Both the position numbers and the translations under genes were made by a program. The notes beneath the pieces were generated by a model. It was not told the DNA's origin, searched no databases, and saw only the letters and a list, made by a program, of their open reading frames with translations. From Gemmatimonadota bacterium (GTDB lineage: Bacteria > Latescibacterota > UBA2968), in contig PAXL01000054.1 in assembly GCA_002714465.1 (NCBI GenBank), forward strand, positions 4,271 through 66,683: a stretch of 62,413 nucleotides of DNA, in the 5' to 3' direction. Below, piece by piece: positions 43,936 to 53,225 of the stretch (the stretch's first letter is position 1; each line of letters opens with the position of its first letter).

Positions 43936-44298
43936 CTACACGACCTCGACTCGATTACCCCCGGCCTTCTTGGCCGCATATAAAGCTTGGTTCAGCTGAC
44001 TGACATATTCCTCACCCAAACTCCGGAAGTCAGCGCCTTCGCTCGGCTAAACCGAGTGGATGCCGGCGCTCACGGCGATCTGAGCGACAGAGTCGGCGCA
44101 CGGAAACTCATGCGTGCGGACCCGAGCGCGCACCGTCTCGAGTTCGCCCGGATACAGTATTAGGATGAAATTAGCTCCGTCGATGTGTCCGAGCTTCGCC
44201 CAGCGTCGATTCTCCGTCCTTAGACGGGAAACCTCGGTCTGGAGATCCTGGATCTGCTGTTTCAGCTGAGCATCATCCTTCCTAGTGTTCTCAGCCAC
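43936..44298 (-). pseudogene. GGDEF diguanylate cyclase, decayed with internal deletion and stop
   Basis: From GTG 44298 the frame gives a coiled coil (AQLKQQIQDLQTEVSRLRTE) and the entry to a GGDEF domain (KLGHIDG), then jumps directly to sequence that normally follows the GGDEF motif (NFILILYPGELETVRARVRT). The active-site half is missing. An in-frame TAG at 44047 is followed by typical GGDEF C-terminal sequence (LNQALYAAKKAGGNRVEVV) up to TAG at 43936. The gene is therefore inactive. The stretch starts within the end of the TrmH gene with a good ribosome site (GGGAGG). Confidence 0.75.
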
Positions 44299-44821
44299 AT
44301 TGCACCTCCCGGAAGTCCGGAGTGAAAGACAGCCGACTTAGCAGCTCATAGCACATAATTCCTGCAGCGACCGAGACGTTCAGAGACACCTTTGTTCCGA
44401 GCATCGGAATATGAACCGTCTGGTCGCTTGCCTCGATTACGCTTCTGCCGACCCCTTCAACTTCGTGCCCCACGACGAACGCGACAGGGTAGTCATACGA
44501 TACCTCACGGTAGTCGACGCTCCCCTCCGAATGCTCGAGCGTCACGATCGACACACCCCGCTCCTTGAGAGCCGCAACAGCCTCTGTCGTGGTCGCATAG
44601 TAAGTCCACGGGACCGAGTCTTCGGCTCCCAGCGCAACACGACTAATCTCTTTCCGGGGTGGGCATCCCGTAAACCCCGTCAGCACCACACCGGCTGCAC
44701 GGATTCCGTCGGCCGAGCGAAAGATCGCCCCTACGTTGAACAGAGAGCGCACGTTCTCGACGACCACATATATCTTGGTCCTATCGGACCGGGAGTCAAA
44801 AAAGGAGCCACCGTCGATCAT
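44291..44821 (-). CDS. TrmH/SpoU-family RNA 2'-O-methyltransferase
   Basis: A 176-residue SPOUT methylase from ATG 44821. Family motifs are VVVENVRSLFNVGAIFRSAD (motif 1), AFVVGHEVEGVGRSVIEASD (motif 2) and HIPMLGTKVSLNVSVAAGIM (motif 3, AdoMet-binding knot). There is no N-terminal substrate domain, like small tRNA or rRNA methylases. The target base is unknown. It overlaps the start of the decayed GGDEF gene by eight bases. Confidence 0.92.
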   Translation of the reverse strand: MIDGGSFFDSRSDRTKIYVVVENVRSLFNVGAIFRSADGIRAAGVVLTGFTGCPPRKEISRVALGAEDSVPWTYYATTTEAVAALKERGVSIVTLEHSEGSVDYREVSYDYPVAFVVGHEVEGVGRSVIEASDQTVHIPMLGTKVSLNVSVAAGIMCYELLSRLSFTPDFREVQCG

Positions 44822-44864
44822 CGCCGCGGTGGCTCCCTGTCGAATCGTATGGTGCGAACCAGAT

Positions 44865-45086
44865 TCAACTCGAGCTCTCTTCTTCTGCCTCCTCGACTTC
44901 GAGGTCCGGGGTGTCCGCAACCCCGTTCAGCCGACCCCGCACGTCGATCACCGCGGTCTCGAGCTTCTCTCGTGCCGTCCGACCGAGTTCGGTGGCGAGC
45001 ATCACGCCAAGTGCGCCGCCTACGGCCGCACCGAAGACAAAACCCGACCAGAAATGGTCCGACACCGGTTCTCTTCGGTATCTCAT
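44865..45086 (-). CDS. YtxH-family small membrane protein
   Basis: A 73-residue protein with a glycine-zipper membrane segment (GFVFGAAVGGALGVMLATEL) followed by a charged helix, the layout of YtxH-type proteins linked to envelope or stress functions. Its ATG overlaps the stop of the upstream gene (ATGA), so both are coupled. Confidence 0.75.
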   Translation of the reverse strand: MRYRREPVSDHFWSGFVFGAAVGGALGVMLATELGRTAREKLETAVIDVRGRLNGVADTPDLEVEEAEEESSS

Positions 45087-45445
45087 TCGCTATCTCCTTC
45101 CCGGAGCCCAGAATCCTGTTTCAGCATACGCTTCAGCACTTTTGCCGCCGTCTCCGCGTCCCCGCCCTTCAACTCAAAACGTCCCTTGTTACGATCGGCG
45201 GCCTTTTTCGCTGTCGGGATGCTTACTGAGCCGTCTGAGTCATCGAAATTAGCGCTCGAGCTCTCGCCGGCCGGGCCGCTGCTCCCACCGCCCAAGAGTC
45301 CGCCTCCGCCAAATAGTCCACTAACACCCCCACCACCATGGTTCTGGTGGTTCACTCGACGCGTCCAGACCATCACACCAAAGTAGGCAACTACGAGCAC
45401 GATCACGATGAAGAAAAGCCGGGTTGCCTCGGCCATGTAATCCAT
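45083..45445 (-). CDS. Unidentified Gly-rich membrane-anchored protein
   Basis: A 120-residue protein with one N-terminal membrane helix (RLFFIVIVLVVAYFGVMVW), a long Gly-rich linker (GGGGVSGLFGGGGLLGGGSS) and a charged soluble end (GDAETAAKVLKRMLKQDSG). I recognise no family. It opens a - strand run with the YtxH and TrmH genes. Confidence 0.6.
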   Translation of the reverse strand: MDYMAEATRLFFIVIVLVVAYFGVMVWTRRVNHQNHGGGGVSGLFGGGGLLGGGSSGPAGESSSANFDDSDGSVSIPTAKKAADRNKGRFELKGGDAETAAKVLKRMLKQDSGLREGDSE

Positions 45446-45723
45446 AAGTCTCCTAAAGTCCTGTTCTTACGTTAAGAACGCCGATCCGCCCTGCCAAGTC
45501 AAGCAACCTGCTAAGCTACTCAATCCTTCAGCATCACAAAGGTATCCCAGGTTGTCGGGGACCCGCCAAAACCGGCCATCCGGAGGATCACTTCCGGTAT
45601 CTCGTCTGACCACCATACCACCACTTATCGCTCGGCCGACGTGGCCGACTAGTTGCGTCTGCCGCCCCATCACTGTCAGTGCGGCGATTGTGCAGAGCAG
45701 TTGGGTCTTTACAGTCAATATCT
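45446..45723 (-). other. Gap with possible coding remnant
   Basis: No intact gene. A minus-strand frame ending at 45520 reads WWSDEIPEVILRMAGFGGSP and TTWDTFVMLKD, which looks like a protein C-terminus but has a stop 35 codons before its end. It may be the last part of a decayed gene whose other traces lie at 45724-45876. Confidence 0.3.
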
Positions 45724-45876
45724 TCAAACCCCTAGAGATCCGACATCACGAAGGACATCACCATCTGTTCGAAATTCGGGTCGAGCTCTCTCATAAAATA
45801 CTGTTGCGGCATCCGCTTGCTTCCCAAGCATCGTCCAGAATACCTCACGTCTGCGTTCGTACTTATCAGAATCCAC
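45724..45876 (-). CDS. Small ORF or gene remnant after the sulfatase
   Basis: A 50-residue frame from GTG 45876, 11 bases after the sulfatase stop with GAGGGA upstream: VDSDKYERRREVFWTMLGKQ, then ADAATVFYERARPEFRTDG. A second frame over the same bases gives MPQQYFMRELDPNFEQMVMS ending at 45732, which also looks protein-like, so a frameshifted older gene is possible. I recognise no family. Confidence 0.3.
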   Translation of the reverse strand: MDSDKYERRREVFWTMLGKQADAATVFYERARPEFRTDGDVLRDVGSLGV

Positions 45877-45887
45877 GCGTATCCCTC

Positions 45888-47297
45888 TCACCCCAGATGC
45901 AAGTCGGTTGCGTCACCACCACGCCACGCTGCCACCTGACCGGTTATCAGTTTCTCGCCATCCGACAGACCCTCTGACCGGTCTGCAAGTTTCTCCACCA
46001 TCCGATCTCGCCAGCGTACCAGCGTCTGCGATTCGGAAGCCGACAGATCACGACACTCCTCAGGGTCGTCGGCCAGGTTGAAAAGCTGCTCCTCGCCGTT
46101 GATCGGGTTCCAGATATACTTCCAGTCCCTATCCGTCAGGAACTGGTTCGCGTTCTCCGGATGATAGCACGGCGAATGTTCACCGTGATAGACGTCCCGC
46201 CACCCATCCGCCTCACCGCGGAGAAGTGGCAGAACGCTCCTCCCCTCGACTGTATCCGGGATCTCCGTTCCGGCGACGTCGAGAAAGGTTGGCATCACGT
46301 CCTCCCACCCGACAAGCTGTTCGATCTCTCGGTTCCGGTCAGTAGCCAGCGATTCCGGACAAAGCACAACAAACGGTACACGAGCGGATGCCTCGTATGC
46401 GTAGGTCTTTCGCCAGAGGTTATGATCTCCGAGCATCTCTCCGTGATCGGACGTGAACAGCACGAACGAATCCCCGTGACCGCCCGTCCGTATCAGTCGC
46501 AGAAGCCGACCTACCTGCGCGTCGAGATACGCGAGATACGCGAAGTATGAAACGCGCGCTCGATGCATCGCCGTAGCGCTTACTCGACCCCGCCACGCGT
46601 TCACATCCATCGGATACTCCGTCTCTGTCGCGTGTCGCTCCGCCCAGTCACCGATCGAAGGGGCTGGCATCGTCCGGTCGGCGAACTGGTCATAATAGAC
46701 CTGGGGCGGACACCACGGTGGGTGAGGCCCGTTGAATGACAGCGTCAGGAAGAATGGCCGTGTCGGGTCTCTACGGCCGAGGAACTGGCGGGCCTCGTTC
46801 ACGAACCAATTCTCCTCCATCAGCATCTCGGGTAGGTGATTCGGCCGACCCACCCAGGAGTTGGAGTCGACACCGTGGGCGAAATGCTCACCGAGTACCC
46901 CGGGATGCTGCTTTATCCAGGTCTCGTAGTCCTCGGGCGTGGTCAGTTGCTCATAACCGAGGTGCAGGCGTCTGGGAGTAAAATGCGTCTTCCCGATGTT
47001 TATCGACTGGTATCCTGCCTTCGTCAACTCACTAGCCATGGTCACGTCATAGTCCCAGGGCACGTTGTCCTGATACCCGACCATGCCCTGTGTTGCCGGT
47101 GTCTGCCCTGTCATCAAGGTCCGCCGAGCCGGGCAACAGGACGGGCACGGCGAATAGGCTCTCGTAAACATCGCCCCCTGCGCCGACATGCCATCAAGAT
47201 GCGGAGTCTCGGCCATCGGATGTCTGAGTCGACTGAGACAATCCCCTCTGAAATGGTCCGTAATGATCAGCACGATATTGGATCTCGGGTCTGCCAA
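45888..47297 (-). CDS. Sulfatase, formylglycine type
   Basis: A 469-residue type I sulfatase with metal motif NIVLIITDHFRGDCLSRLRH and maturation signature CCPAR (C54-R58) in YSPCPSCCPARRTLMTGQ. It shares GSNSWVGRPNHLPEM-type sequence and FTSDHGEMLGDHNLWRKTYA with the sulfatase at 6836, so the two are related paralogues. There is no signal peptide. It is transcribed away from rpsA with a 140-base gap holding the promoters. Confidence 0.92.
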   Translation of the reverse strand: MADPRSNIVLIITDHFRGDCLSRLRHPMAETPHLDGMSAQGAMFTRAYSPCPSCCPARRTLMTGQTPATQGMVGYQDNVPWDYDVTMASELTKAGYQSINIGKTHFTPRRLHLGYEQLTTPEDYETWIKQHPGVLGEHFAHGVDSNSWVGRPNHLPEMLMEENWFVNEARQFLGRRDPTRPFFLTLSFNGPHPPWCPPQVYYDQFADRTMPAPSIGDWAERHATETEYPMDVNAWRGRVSATAMHRARVSYFAYLAYLDAQVGRLLRLIRTGGHGDSFVLFTSDHGEMLGDHNLWRKTYAYEASARVPFVVLCPESLATDRNREIEQLVGWEDVMPTFLDVAGTEIPDTVEGRSVLPLLRGEADGWRDVYHGEHSPCYHPENANQFLTDRDWKYIWNPINGEEQLFNLADDPEECRDLSASESQTLVRWRDRMVEKLADRSEGLSDGEKLITGQVAAWRGGDATDLHLG

Positions 47298-47395
47298 AAT
47301 CGCCTCCCTAACAGGGGTTTAGAGCATCTTATCATCCGCCCAATTTACACAAAACAGTTGCCTAAACATCACTTTTCCCAGATTTTAGGGGCTTC

Positions 47396-47423
47396 TTGGA
47401 AATAAACCGAAACCGTGTAGAAT
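47396..47423 (+). promoter_or_regulatory. Possible promoter of rpsA
   Basis: TTGGAA at 47396-47401 and TAGAAT at 47418-47423 are separated by 16 bases. The implied transcription start would lie close to the ATG at 47438, giving a very short leader, so the true promoter may lie further upstream in the 140-base gap. Confidence 0.35.
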
Positions 47424-47437
47424 CAGGTAGATGCAAC

Positions 47438-48667
47438 ATGAGTGAGGCGGAGAACATCGAAGAGCTCGACAAGAAGTACATAGAGGAGGGCCCCAGCGCC
47501 GAATTCGCTGACCTGCTCGAAAAGGAGAAGACCGAGCCCGAGCAGAAGAAGGTCGCCGTTGGACAGAAGATTTCGGGCGTTGTGACCAAGGTCGACGCAT
47601 CTAGCGCGTTCGTTGACTTCGGCGGTCGAAGCGAAGCCGCGATCGATCTCCAGGAACTCAAAGACGACTCGGGCAAGATCACAGTCAAGGAAGGCGACAA
47701 GCTGGATGCCTACGTTTCCTCGCTCGAGGGTGAAACACGACTCACGAAGTCGCTCAAGTCCTCGAGCCGTCAGGCGATCCGGGATGCCTTCGAAAACGGT
47801 GTGCCGATCGACGGTCGTGTAACAGGCTTCAACAAGGGCGGCCTCGTCGTCAACCTCGGCGGCACACGCGCCTTCTGCCCGATGTCACAGATCGAGATCG
47901 GTTTCTGTTCCGAGCCAGAGTCCTATGCGGGAAAGACGGTCAGCTTCAAGATCCTCGAACTCAAGAACGGCGGTCGAAACATCGTCGTCTCCCGCCGCGC
48001 AATCCTCCACGAAGAAGCGAAGATTGCCGGAAAAGCCCTTCGTGAGACGCTTAGCGTCGGTGATAAACTGAAGGGCAAAATCACAAGGCTCGAGCGATTC
48101 GGTGCCTTTGTCGACATCGGCGGTGTCGAGGGCCTCGTACACGTCTCCGAGATCAGCCACACTCGCGTGAACGACCCGAAAAGTGTGCTCAACTCGGGTG
48201 CCGACATCGAGGTCAAGATCCTGAGCATGGAGAACCTAGGTGGCGCCAAAGAACGTATCTCCCTGTCCATGAAAGCTCTCCTCCCCGATCCTTGGTTGTC
48301 GATCCACGAAACCGCGCGCGAAGGGGACGTCATCACGGGCAAGGTGGTCTCTCTCCAAAGCTTTGGCGCCTTCGTCGAGATCACCCCTGGAATCGAAGGT
48401 CTAGTACATATCTCTCAGATATCGGGAGAAAAGAGGATCGGCACGCCCGGAGAGGCGCTGACCGTGGGACAGAAGGTCCAAGCCCGTGTGCAGCAGATCG
48501 ACACAGCACAGCGGCGCATCTCGCTGTCAATCCGCGCAGTCGCTGAACATGCCGAACAGGCTGCTGCCGCACAAGACATGTCGAACTACCAGGCCAAGGA
48601 GAAGGAACTGGCTGGCCAAGCCGACAATGCGATGGCCGAAGCGCTCAGACGGGCCGGTCTCGCCTAG
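47438..48667 (+). CDS. rpsA: 30S ribosomal protein S1, four-domain form
   Basis: A 409-residue protein from ATG 47438 with an acidic N-terminal helix and four S1 (OB-fold) domains at about residues 40-105, 118-185, 200-275 and 290-360: [60 protein letters not shown] and [21 protein letters not shown]. coli S1 has six domains; four-domain forms occur in several phyla. It binds mRNA at initiation. A GGQ-protein gene follows eight bases later. Confidence 0.92.
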   Translation: MSEAENIEELDKKYIEEGPSAEFADLLEKEKTEPEQKKVAVGQKISGVVTKVDASSAFVDFGGRSEAAIDLQELKDDSGKITVKEGDKLDAYVSSLEGETRLTKSLKSSSRQAIRDAFENGVPIDGRVTGFNKGGLVVNLGGTRAFCPMSQIEIGFCSEPESYAGKTVSFKILELKNGGRNIVVSRRAILHEEAKIAGKALRETLSVGDKLKGKITRLERFGAFVDIGGVEGLVHVSEISHTRVNDPKSVLNSGADIEVKILSMENLGGAKERISLSMKALLPDPWLSIHETAREGDVITGKVVSLQSFGAFVEITPGIEGLVHISQISGEKRIGTPGEALTVGQKVQARVQQIDTAQRRISLSIRAVAEHAEQAAAAQDMSNYQAKEKELAGQADNAMAEALRRAGLA

Positions 48668-48674
48668 AGGGAAG

Positions 48675-49019
48675 GTGGACGAACCCGCCGACCGCCAGCG
48701 ACTCGAAGCCGAGACACGAGTCCAAGCCTTCAGGGCGGGAGGCCCCGGCGGGCAGCATCGGAATAAGATTGAGTCTGCTATCCGGCTGACCCACATACCC
48801 ACGGGTATCACGGTCGTTGCAACCGAGAGCCGGAGTCAGGCTCGAAACCGTGAACTCGCCTTCCAGCGACTCAAGAAAAAGCTCGCTCTACGCAGGAAGA
48901 AGACACCGCCCCGCCGACCGACCAAGCCTACCAAGGCATCCCTCACCAAGCGTCTCGAACACAAAAAAAGGCGGTCTAAGACCAAACATCTGCGCCGCCG
49001 ACTTGGGCCCTCCGACTAA
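48675..49019 (+). CDS. GGQ-containing release-factor-like peptidyl-tRNA hydrolase
   Basis: A 114-residue protein from GTG 48675 with AGAGGGAAG upstream. The catalytic loop [20 protein letters not shown] has the universal GGQ motif, followed by [20 protein letters not shown] and a very basic C-terminal tail ([20 protein letters not shown]). Small GGQ proteins of this type (ArfB/YaeJ- or PrfH-like) rescue stalled ribosomes or act on damaged ribosomes. Its location directly after rpsA fits a translation-quality role. Confidence 0.9.
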   Translation: MDEPADRQRLEAETRVQAFRAGGPGGQHRNKIESAIRLTHIPTGITVVATESRSQARNRELAFQRLKKKLALRRKKTPPRRPTKPTKASLTKRLEHKKRRSKTKHLRRRLGPSD

Positions 49020-49404
49020 AATACGCTGCACGAACGCGTTTGAGGGCAAGAACTTGATGTAGTAATTCATCCGGGTGAACCGCACCAGCGCCTTCTCCTG
49101 CAGGCTCAGCTTCTGAACGAGGTTGCCCAAGGGGCTTCTGCCGGTCCGCAAGCTGTTCATTCCTTGACTTCAGATTCTTCGAGTCGTCAGTCAGCATCTG
49201 AAGCCGGCTGCGCTGTAGGTCCGAAATGTTCCGATCTATTCCATCCCGTGTCCATAATGGATGTGCCGGGGGCATGGCCTTAAACAACAAACACGACTCA
49301 TTGGCCTGATCTATCAGTTATGACGCAGGACGATTATTAGCTATTTGTTAACAAACTGTCCAACCTCACAAAAGAGGTGTGCTTTAGATCACAGGGCACG
49401 GATA
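49020..49404 (-). other. Gap with possible coiled-coil coding remnant
   Basis: Two minus-strand frames offset by one base together read like one old protein: DDSKNLKSRNEQLADRQ (from the 49290 frame) then LGNLVQKLSLQEKALVRFTR and [18 protein letters not shown]. It is probably a decayed or frameshifted gene, family unknown. A short hairpin (ACCTC...GAGGT at 49362-49380 region) may terminate thiL, and a 12-base palindrome TTTGTTAACAAA lies at 49344-49355. Confidence 0.25.
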
Positions 49405-49412
49405 GTTCCCCC

Positions 49413-50405
49413 CTACCGGGTCACAAAATGATCAAAACCCTGTTTACTAACGGTATGCAGAACTTCTTCTGCCCCGATCCGGACTTTTCCTGAGCCACAA
49501 ACTACCTCGCCGATGTACGTCAATCGACACTCTTTCTCCCAATCTGAAGATAAATCGCGTTCCTGACTCGTGAATGCAAGCTCATAATCCTCCCCTCCGG
49601 ACAGCACAAATGTCAACGGATCTGCGCCTACCGTGTCGCAATAATCGCGCAATGCGTCCGAAACAGGAAGCAAATCCGGCTTGAGGACGATGTCTACGCC
49701 GCTGAGCGAAGCGATGTGTCCGAGATCCGCCCCTAGGCCGTCAGAGACGTCGATCATGGCCGTCGCCACCCCCTCCTGCGCAAGTCGGCGTCCCGTCACA
49801 AGCCGAGGCTCGGGGCGAAGGTGTCTTCGCACAAGCTGCTCTGCTGTGTCGCGACCAAGCGCGTCGCGTCCGGCCGCGATCGCGAGGCCTGCAGCCGATT
49901 CTCCTAGGCTACCGGTTACATAGACCGCTTCCCCGTCCGAAGCTCCTGATCGATAGACCACCTCGTCTAGAGGACATATCCCTGTCAGGGTCAGACTCAG
50001 CACCAACGGGCCGTCGATCGATGTAGTGTCGCCGCCCGCGAGCTGAACGCCATACCGAGACCCGCTCGCCTGGAGCCCACCGACCATCCGATCCAGCAAT
50101 GTCGCATCGAAATCCGGGGGCGCCGAGACGGCGAGGAGCGCTTCCTTCGGTTCTCCCCCCATCGCTGCGACATCCGAAAGATTGACCGCAAGAAGCTTGC
50201 AACCCAGACCCTCCGGCGACGTCCTCGCCAGATCGAAATGAACGCCTTCAACCATCGTATCGACGGTCAGAAGCATCGCTGCTTCACCACCATCGACGAC
50301 TGCGCAGTCATCCCCGATCCCTCTTACAAGCCTTCCGTGTTTGGGAACCTGATGTTGGCCGATCAGATCGATCAACCCAAATTCGCCGATGTCCTTCAGC
50401 GTCAT
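49413..50405 (-). CDS. thiL: Thiamine-monophosphate kinase
   Basis: A 330-residue enzyme from ATG 50405, which overlaps the hisA stop (TGATG). Conserved parts are LVRGIGDDCAVVDGG, LLTVDTMVEGVHFDLART, GCKLLAVNLSDVAAMGGEP, QLAGGDTTSIDGPLVLSLTL, DVSDGLGADLGHIA and LSGGEDYELAFT. It phosphorylates thiamine monophosphate to the diphosphate. The coupling to hisA is unusual in terms of pathway. Confidence 0.96.
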   Translation of the reverse strand: MTLKDIGEFGLIDLIGQHQVPKHGRLVRGIGDDCAVVDGGEAAMLLTVDTMVEGVHFDLARTSPEGLGCKLLAVNLSDVAAMGGEPKEALLAVSAPPDFDATLLDRMVGGLQASGSRYGVQLAGGDTTSIDGPLVLSLTLTGICPLDEVVYRSGASDGEAVYVTGSLGESAAGLAIAAGRDALGRDTAEQLVRRHLRPEPRLVTGRRLAQEGVATAMIDVSDGLGADLGHIASLSGVDIVLKPDLLPVSDALRDYCDTVGADPLTFVLSGGEDYELAFTSQERDLSSDWEKECRLTYIGEVVCGSGKVRIGAEEVLHTVSKQGFDHFVTR

Positions 50406-51172
50406 CACAACGATGCTCCGTTCTGCTCGCGGTGCCAATCGACCACCGATCGATACGGGACATCCCCCCCAAAGATGTCGAGCGCACTACCAATCGTCAG
50501 ATCGACCCGTCCGTCACCAAGCCTGTAGACCCGGTCGAGATCCTCGATTGAACTCACACCGCCGGCATACGTCACCGGGATCGGACTCCCCTGCCCCAGC
50601 AACTCGACCAGAGACTCCTGGATCCCCAGACGCTTCCCCTCCACATCGACCCCGTGGACAAGGAACTCGGAACAATAGCCCGAGAGCCTCTCGAGTGTGT
50701 CCGCCTTCACTTCCAGGTTAGAGAACTTCTGCCAGCGATCCGTCACAACCTTGTAAACATCGTCCTGCGCGCGACAGCTCAGGTCCAGAACAAGCCGGTT
50801 TCGGCCCACACGATGAACCATCTCATCAAGCCTAGATTGCTCAAAGGCACCCTCACGGAACACATAGGACGTCACGATCACGTGACTCGCCCCAGCGTCT
50901 AGGTAGAATCGGGCATTCTCGGGTGTAATCCCCCCGCCAACGTGGAAACCTCCTTCGAAGGAGCCAAGAGCTTGGAGTGCGGCCAACTTGTTTCCCGGTC
51001 CGAGCTGAATCACGTGCCCGCCGTGCAGTCGATCCTCTCGGTAGAGACCCGCGAAGTATCCCGCCGACTCCGTCGCTTCGTAATTGGTGACGGCCTCCGA
51101 CTCGCTCAGAGTCGATCCCACAATCTGGACAACTTTGCCCTCTCGGAGATCTATGCAGGGCCTGAATCTCAC
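50405..51172 (-). CDS. hisA: Phosphoribosylformimino-AICAR isomerase (HisA), eukaryotic-like type
   Basis: A 255-residue TIM barrel from GTG 51172. It resembles the fungal/plant HIS6 form: [88 protein letters not shown], and [20 protein letters not shown]. The catalytic Asp pair is in CIDLREG and the VDVEGK region. It isomerises ProFAR to PRFAR in histidine synthesis. No other his gene is visible here. The start lies close to the divergent aminopeptidase gene. Confidence 0.9.
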   Translation of the reverse strand: MRFRPCIDLREGKVVQIVGSTLSESEAVTNYEATESAGYFAGLYREDRLHGGHVIQLGPGNKLAALQALGSFEGGFHVGGGITPENARFYLDAGASHVIVTSYVFREGAFEQSRLDEMVHRVGRNRLVLDLSCRAQDDVYKVVTDRWQKFSNLEVKADTLERLSGYCSEFLVHGVDVEGKRLGIQESLVELLGQGSPIPVTYAGGVSSIEDLDRVYRLGDGRVDLTIGSALDIFGGDVPYRSVVDWHREQNGASL

Positions 51173-51279
51173 GGCTGATGCCCCGTTTCCTTCGCCAATC
51201 CCTGTATTGGTGTAGCCAGCCTCACAGTCTTTCCTTATCTTTCCCGCCTCGCTCCAACAACACTCAAGAATCCAAAAAT

Positions 51280-52392
51280 ATGCAAGATCCAAGATACGAA
51301 AAACTCGCTTCCGTACTCGTCGGATATTCCACGAACGTCCAGAACGACGAGAACGTCCTGATCGAAGCGATCGATATCCCAAACGAGATGGTTATCGCCC
51401 TGATCCAAGAGGTCAGAGCGCGCGGCGGAAACCCGCTCGTCACGCTGAAACACAACGTCATCCAACGTGAGTTGATCAAAGGGGGATCTGCCGAGAACAT
51501 GTCGCTGGCAGGTGACTACGAGGCCTACCGGATGAAGCAGGTGCAGGCCTACATCGGAGTGCGTGGTAGCTGGAACATCACCGAGATGTCGGATGTCTCG
51601 ACCGAGGCGATGAACAAGTACGAAAACGGTTGGCTCAAACCCGTTCACTTCGACATCCGGGTACCTAGGACCAAATGGGTCGTCCTTCGCTGGCCTACAT
51701 CGTCGATGGCGCAGCAGGCAGGCCGAAGCACAGAAGCATTCGAGTCTTTCTACTTCGATGTCTGCACCCTAGACTACTCCAAGATCGCCGAGGCCATGCA
51801 GCCGCTCATAGACCGAATGCGCTCGACCGATCGGGTACGTATCAAAGGTCAGGACACCGACCTCTCATTCAGCATCAAGGACATCCCCGTCAACGGCTGC
51901 TCCGGCGAACATAACATCCCGGATGGCGAATGCTTCACAGCCCCTGTACGGGACTCCGTCGAGGGTAGGATTTGTTTCAACACACCGACGCTCTACCACG
52001 GTGTCACCTTCAGCGCCATCACCCTTACCTTCTCGGGAGGGCGTATCGTCGAGGCCACCTCCAGCAACACGGAGAAGCTGAACGAGATCCTCGACACGGA
52101 CGACGGTGCACGCTATATCGGCGAGTTTGCCATCGGTTTCAATCCGAAGATACATCGTCCCATGCTCGACATCCTGTTCGACGAGAAGATCGCAGGCTCT
52201 TTCCACTTTACCCCGGGTCAGGCATACGAGACGGCTGATAACGGAAACCGGTCCTCGGTCCATTGGGATATGGTCATGATCCAGACGCCCGAATTCGGAG
52301 GCGGCGAAATCCACTTCGACGATGAGTTGATCCGCCGGGACGGAATGTTTGTCGTAGACGACTTGAAGCCACTCAACCCCGATCAGATGTAG
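51280..52392 (+). CDS. Aminopeptidase, peptidase family M29
   Basis: A 370-residue metallo-aminopeptidase of the M29 (AmpS/aminopeptidase T) family from ATG 51280. Metal-site residues are seen in [16 protein letters not shown] (two Glu), [12 protein letters not shown] (Glu), [13 protein letters not shown] (His) and [11 protein letters not shown] (His, Asp). It starts like other members ([20 protein letters not shown]). It removes N-terminal residues from peptides in the cytoplasm. It is followed by a broken parA. Confidence 0.9.
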   Translation: MQDPRYEKLASVLVGYSTNVQNDENVLIEAIDIPNEMVIALIQEVRARGGNPLVTLKHNVIQRELIKGGSAENMSLAGDYEAYRMKQVQAYIGVRGSWNITEMSDVSTEAMNKYENGWLKPVHFDIRVPRTKWVVLRWPTSSMAQQAGRSTEAFESFYFDVCTLDYSKIAEAMQPLIDRMRSTDRVRIKGQDTDLSFSIKDIPVNGCSGEHNIPDGECFTAPVRDSVEGRICFNTPTLYHGVTFSAITLTFSGGRIVEATSSNTEKLNEILDTDDGARYIGEFAIGFNPKIHRPMLDILFDEKIAGSFHFTPGQAYETADNGNRSSVHWDMVMIQTPEFGGGEIHFDDELIRRDGMFVVDDLKPLNPDQM

Positions 52393-52412
52393 ATTCCCAA
52401 GGAAGGGAGCCT

Positions 52413-52947
52413 ATGGTCATCACACTCACCAAAGGTGGAGTCGGCAAAACAACAACGAGTGTCAACCTGGCGACAGGTCTTGCGGATCGGAATCGCAGAA
52501 CGCTACTTGTCGGTCTGGATCCGCAGGCTCATACAACGTGCTGCTTCCTGTCCGAAGAACCCGAACGTGATGTCAGCGATCTGATCAATGGAGAAACCCT
52601 CTCAGGCGGGCCTGTCGATCCTGCCGACAGATTACGAAAGCCTCGACATCGTGGCCGCATAAGAGCTTCTGACTGAAAAGGCCGGGCTTCGCGTTAAGGA
52701 GGTGGAAGACCTGAGCTACAGGATTCTGACCAACACGTTCGAAATCCGGACAACGAGAATCAACGCGATGGTCGATGACCTTCTGGAACAACACCGCCCG
52801 AGGCTGCTTCGTTCTGGCATCTCCAAGAGAGAGTCCCTCAACCAGGCTAAACTGTCCGGCAAGCCCGCAGTCGCTTTCGCTTTGACCTCTCAAGGGACCC
52901 AAAAGTACGACGCCCTCTGCAAGGAGATCTCGCGAATGCGAACGTAG
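52413..52947 (+). pseudogene. ParA/Soj-type ATPase, decayed with internal deletion
   Basis: The start has the deviant Walker A region of ParA (MVITLTKGGVGKTTTSVNLA) and the LDPQAHTTCCF segment. After about 60 residues the frame shifts; in the next frame LSILPTDYESLDIVAA is followed by a stop and ELLTEKAG. The middle, with the Walker B aspartate, is missing, and the C-terminus resumes (EIRTTRINAMVDDLLEQHRP, AKLSGKPAVAFALTSQGT, YDALCKEISRM). The gene cannot make an active partition ATPase. Confidence 0.85.
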
Positions 52948-53225
52948 CCCATATAACTGACCCGCTACACTGCTCAGCCCTCGCCGTACTGGCGGGGGAC
53001 TGAATTCATTCAGAGGCCTAGGTGACACAAGGACTGCGGTTACTTTCTCCGCCCAACGAATCAATCCGTTCCCGCTTTCTCTAAAATTCCGCGGCGCTGA
53101 TGTTTCAACCCGCGGCGACCCTGCACTGCCATTTCCCATCCGTATGAATCTATAGTTCCACCGTCCGCCTCTGACTGTCAGCCCGCAGCCGCGGGGAACT
53201 TTGAAGTCTCTTGTATGTTGTGTGG

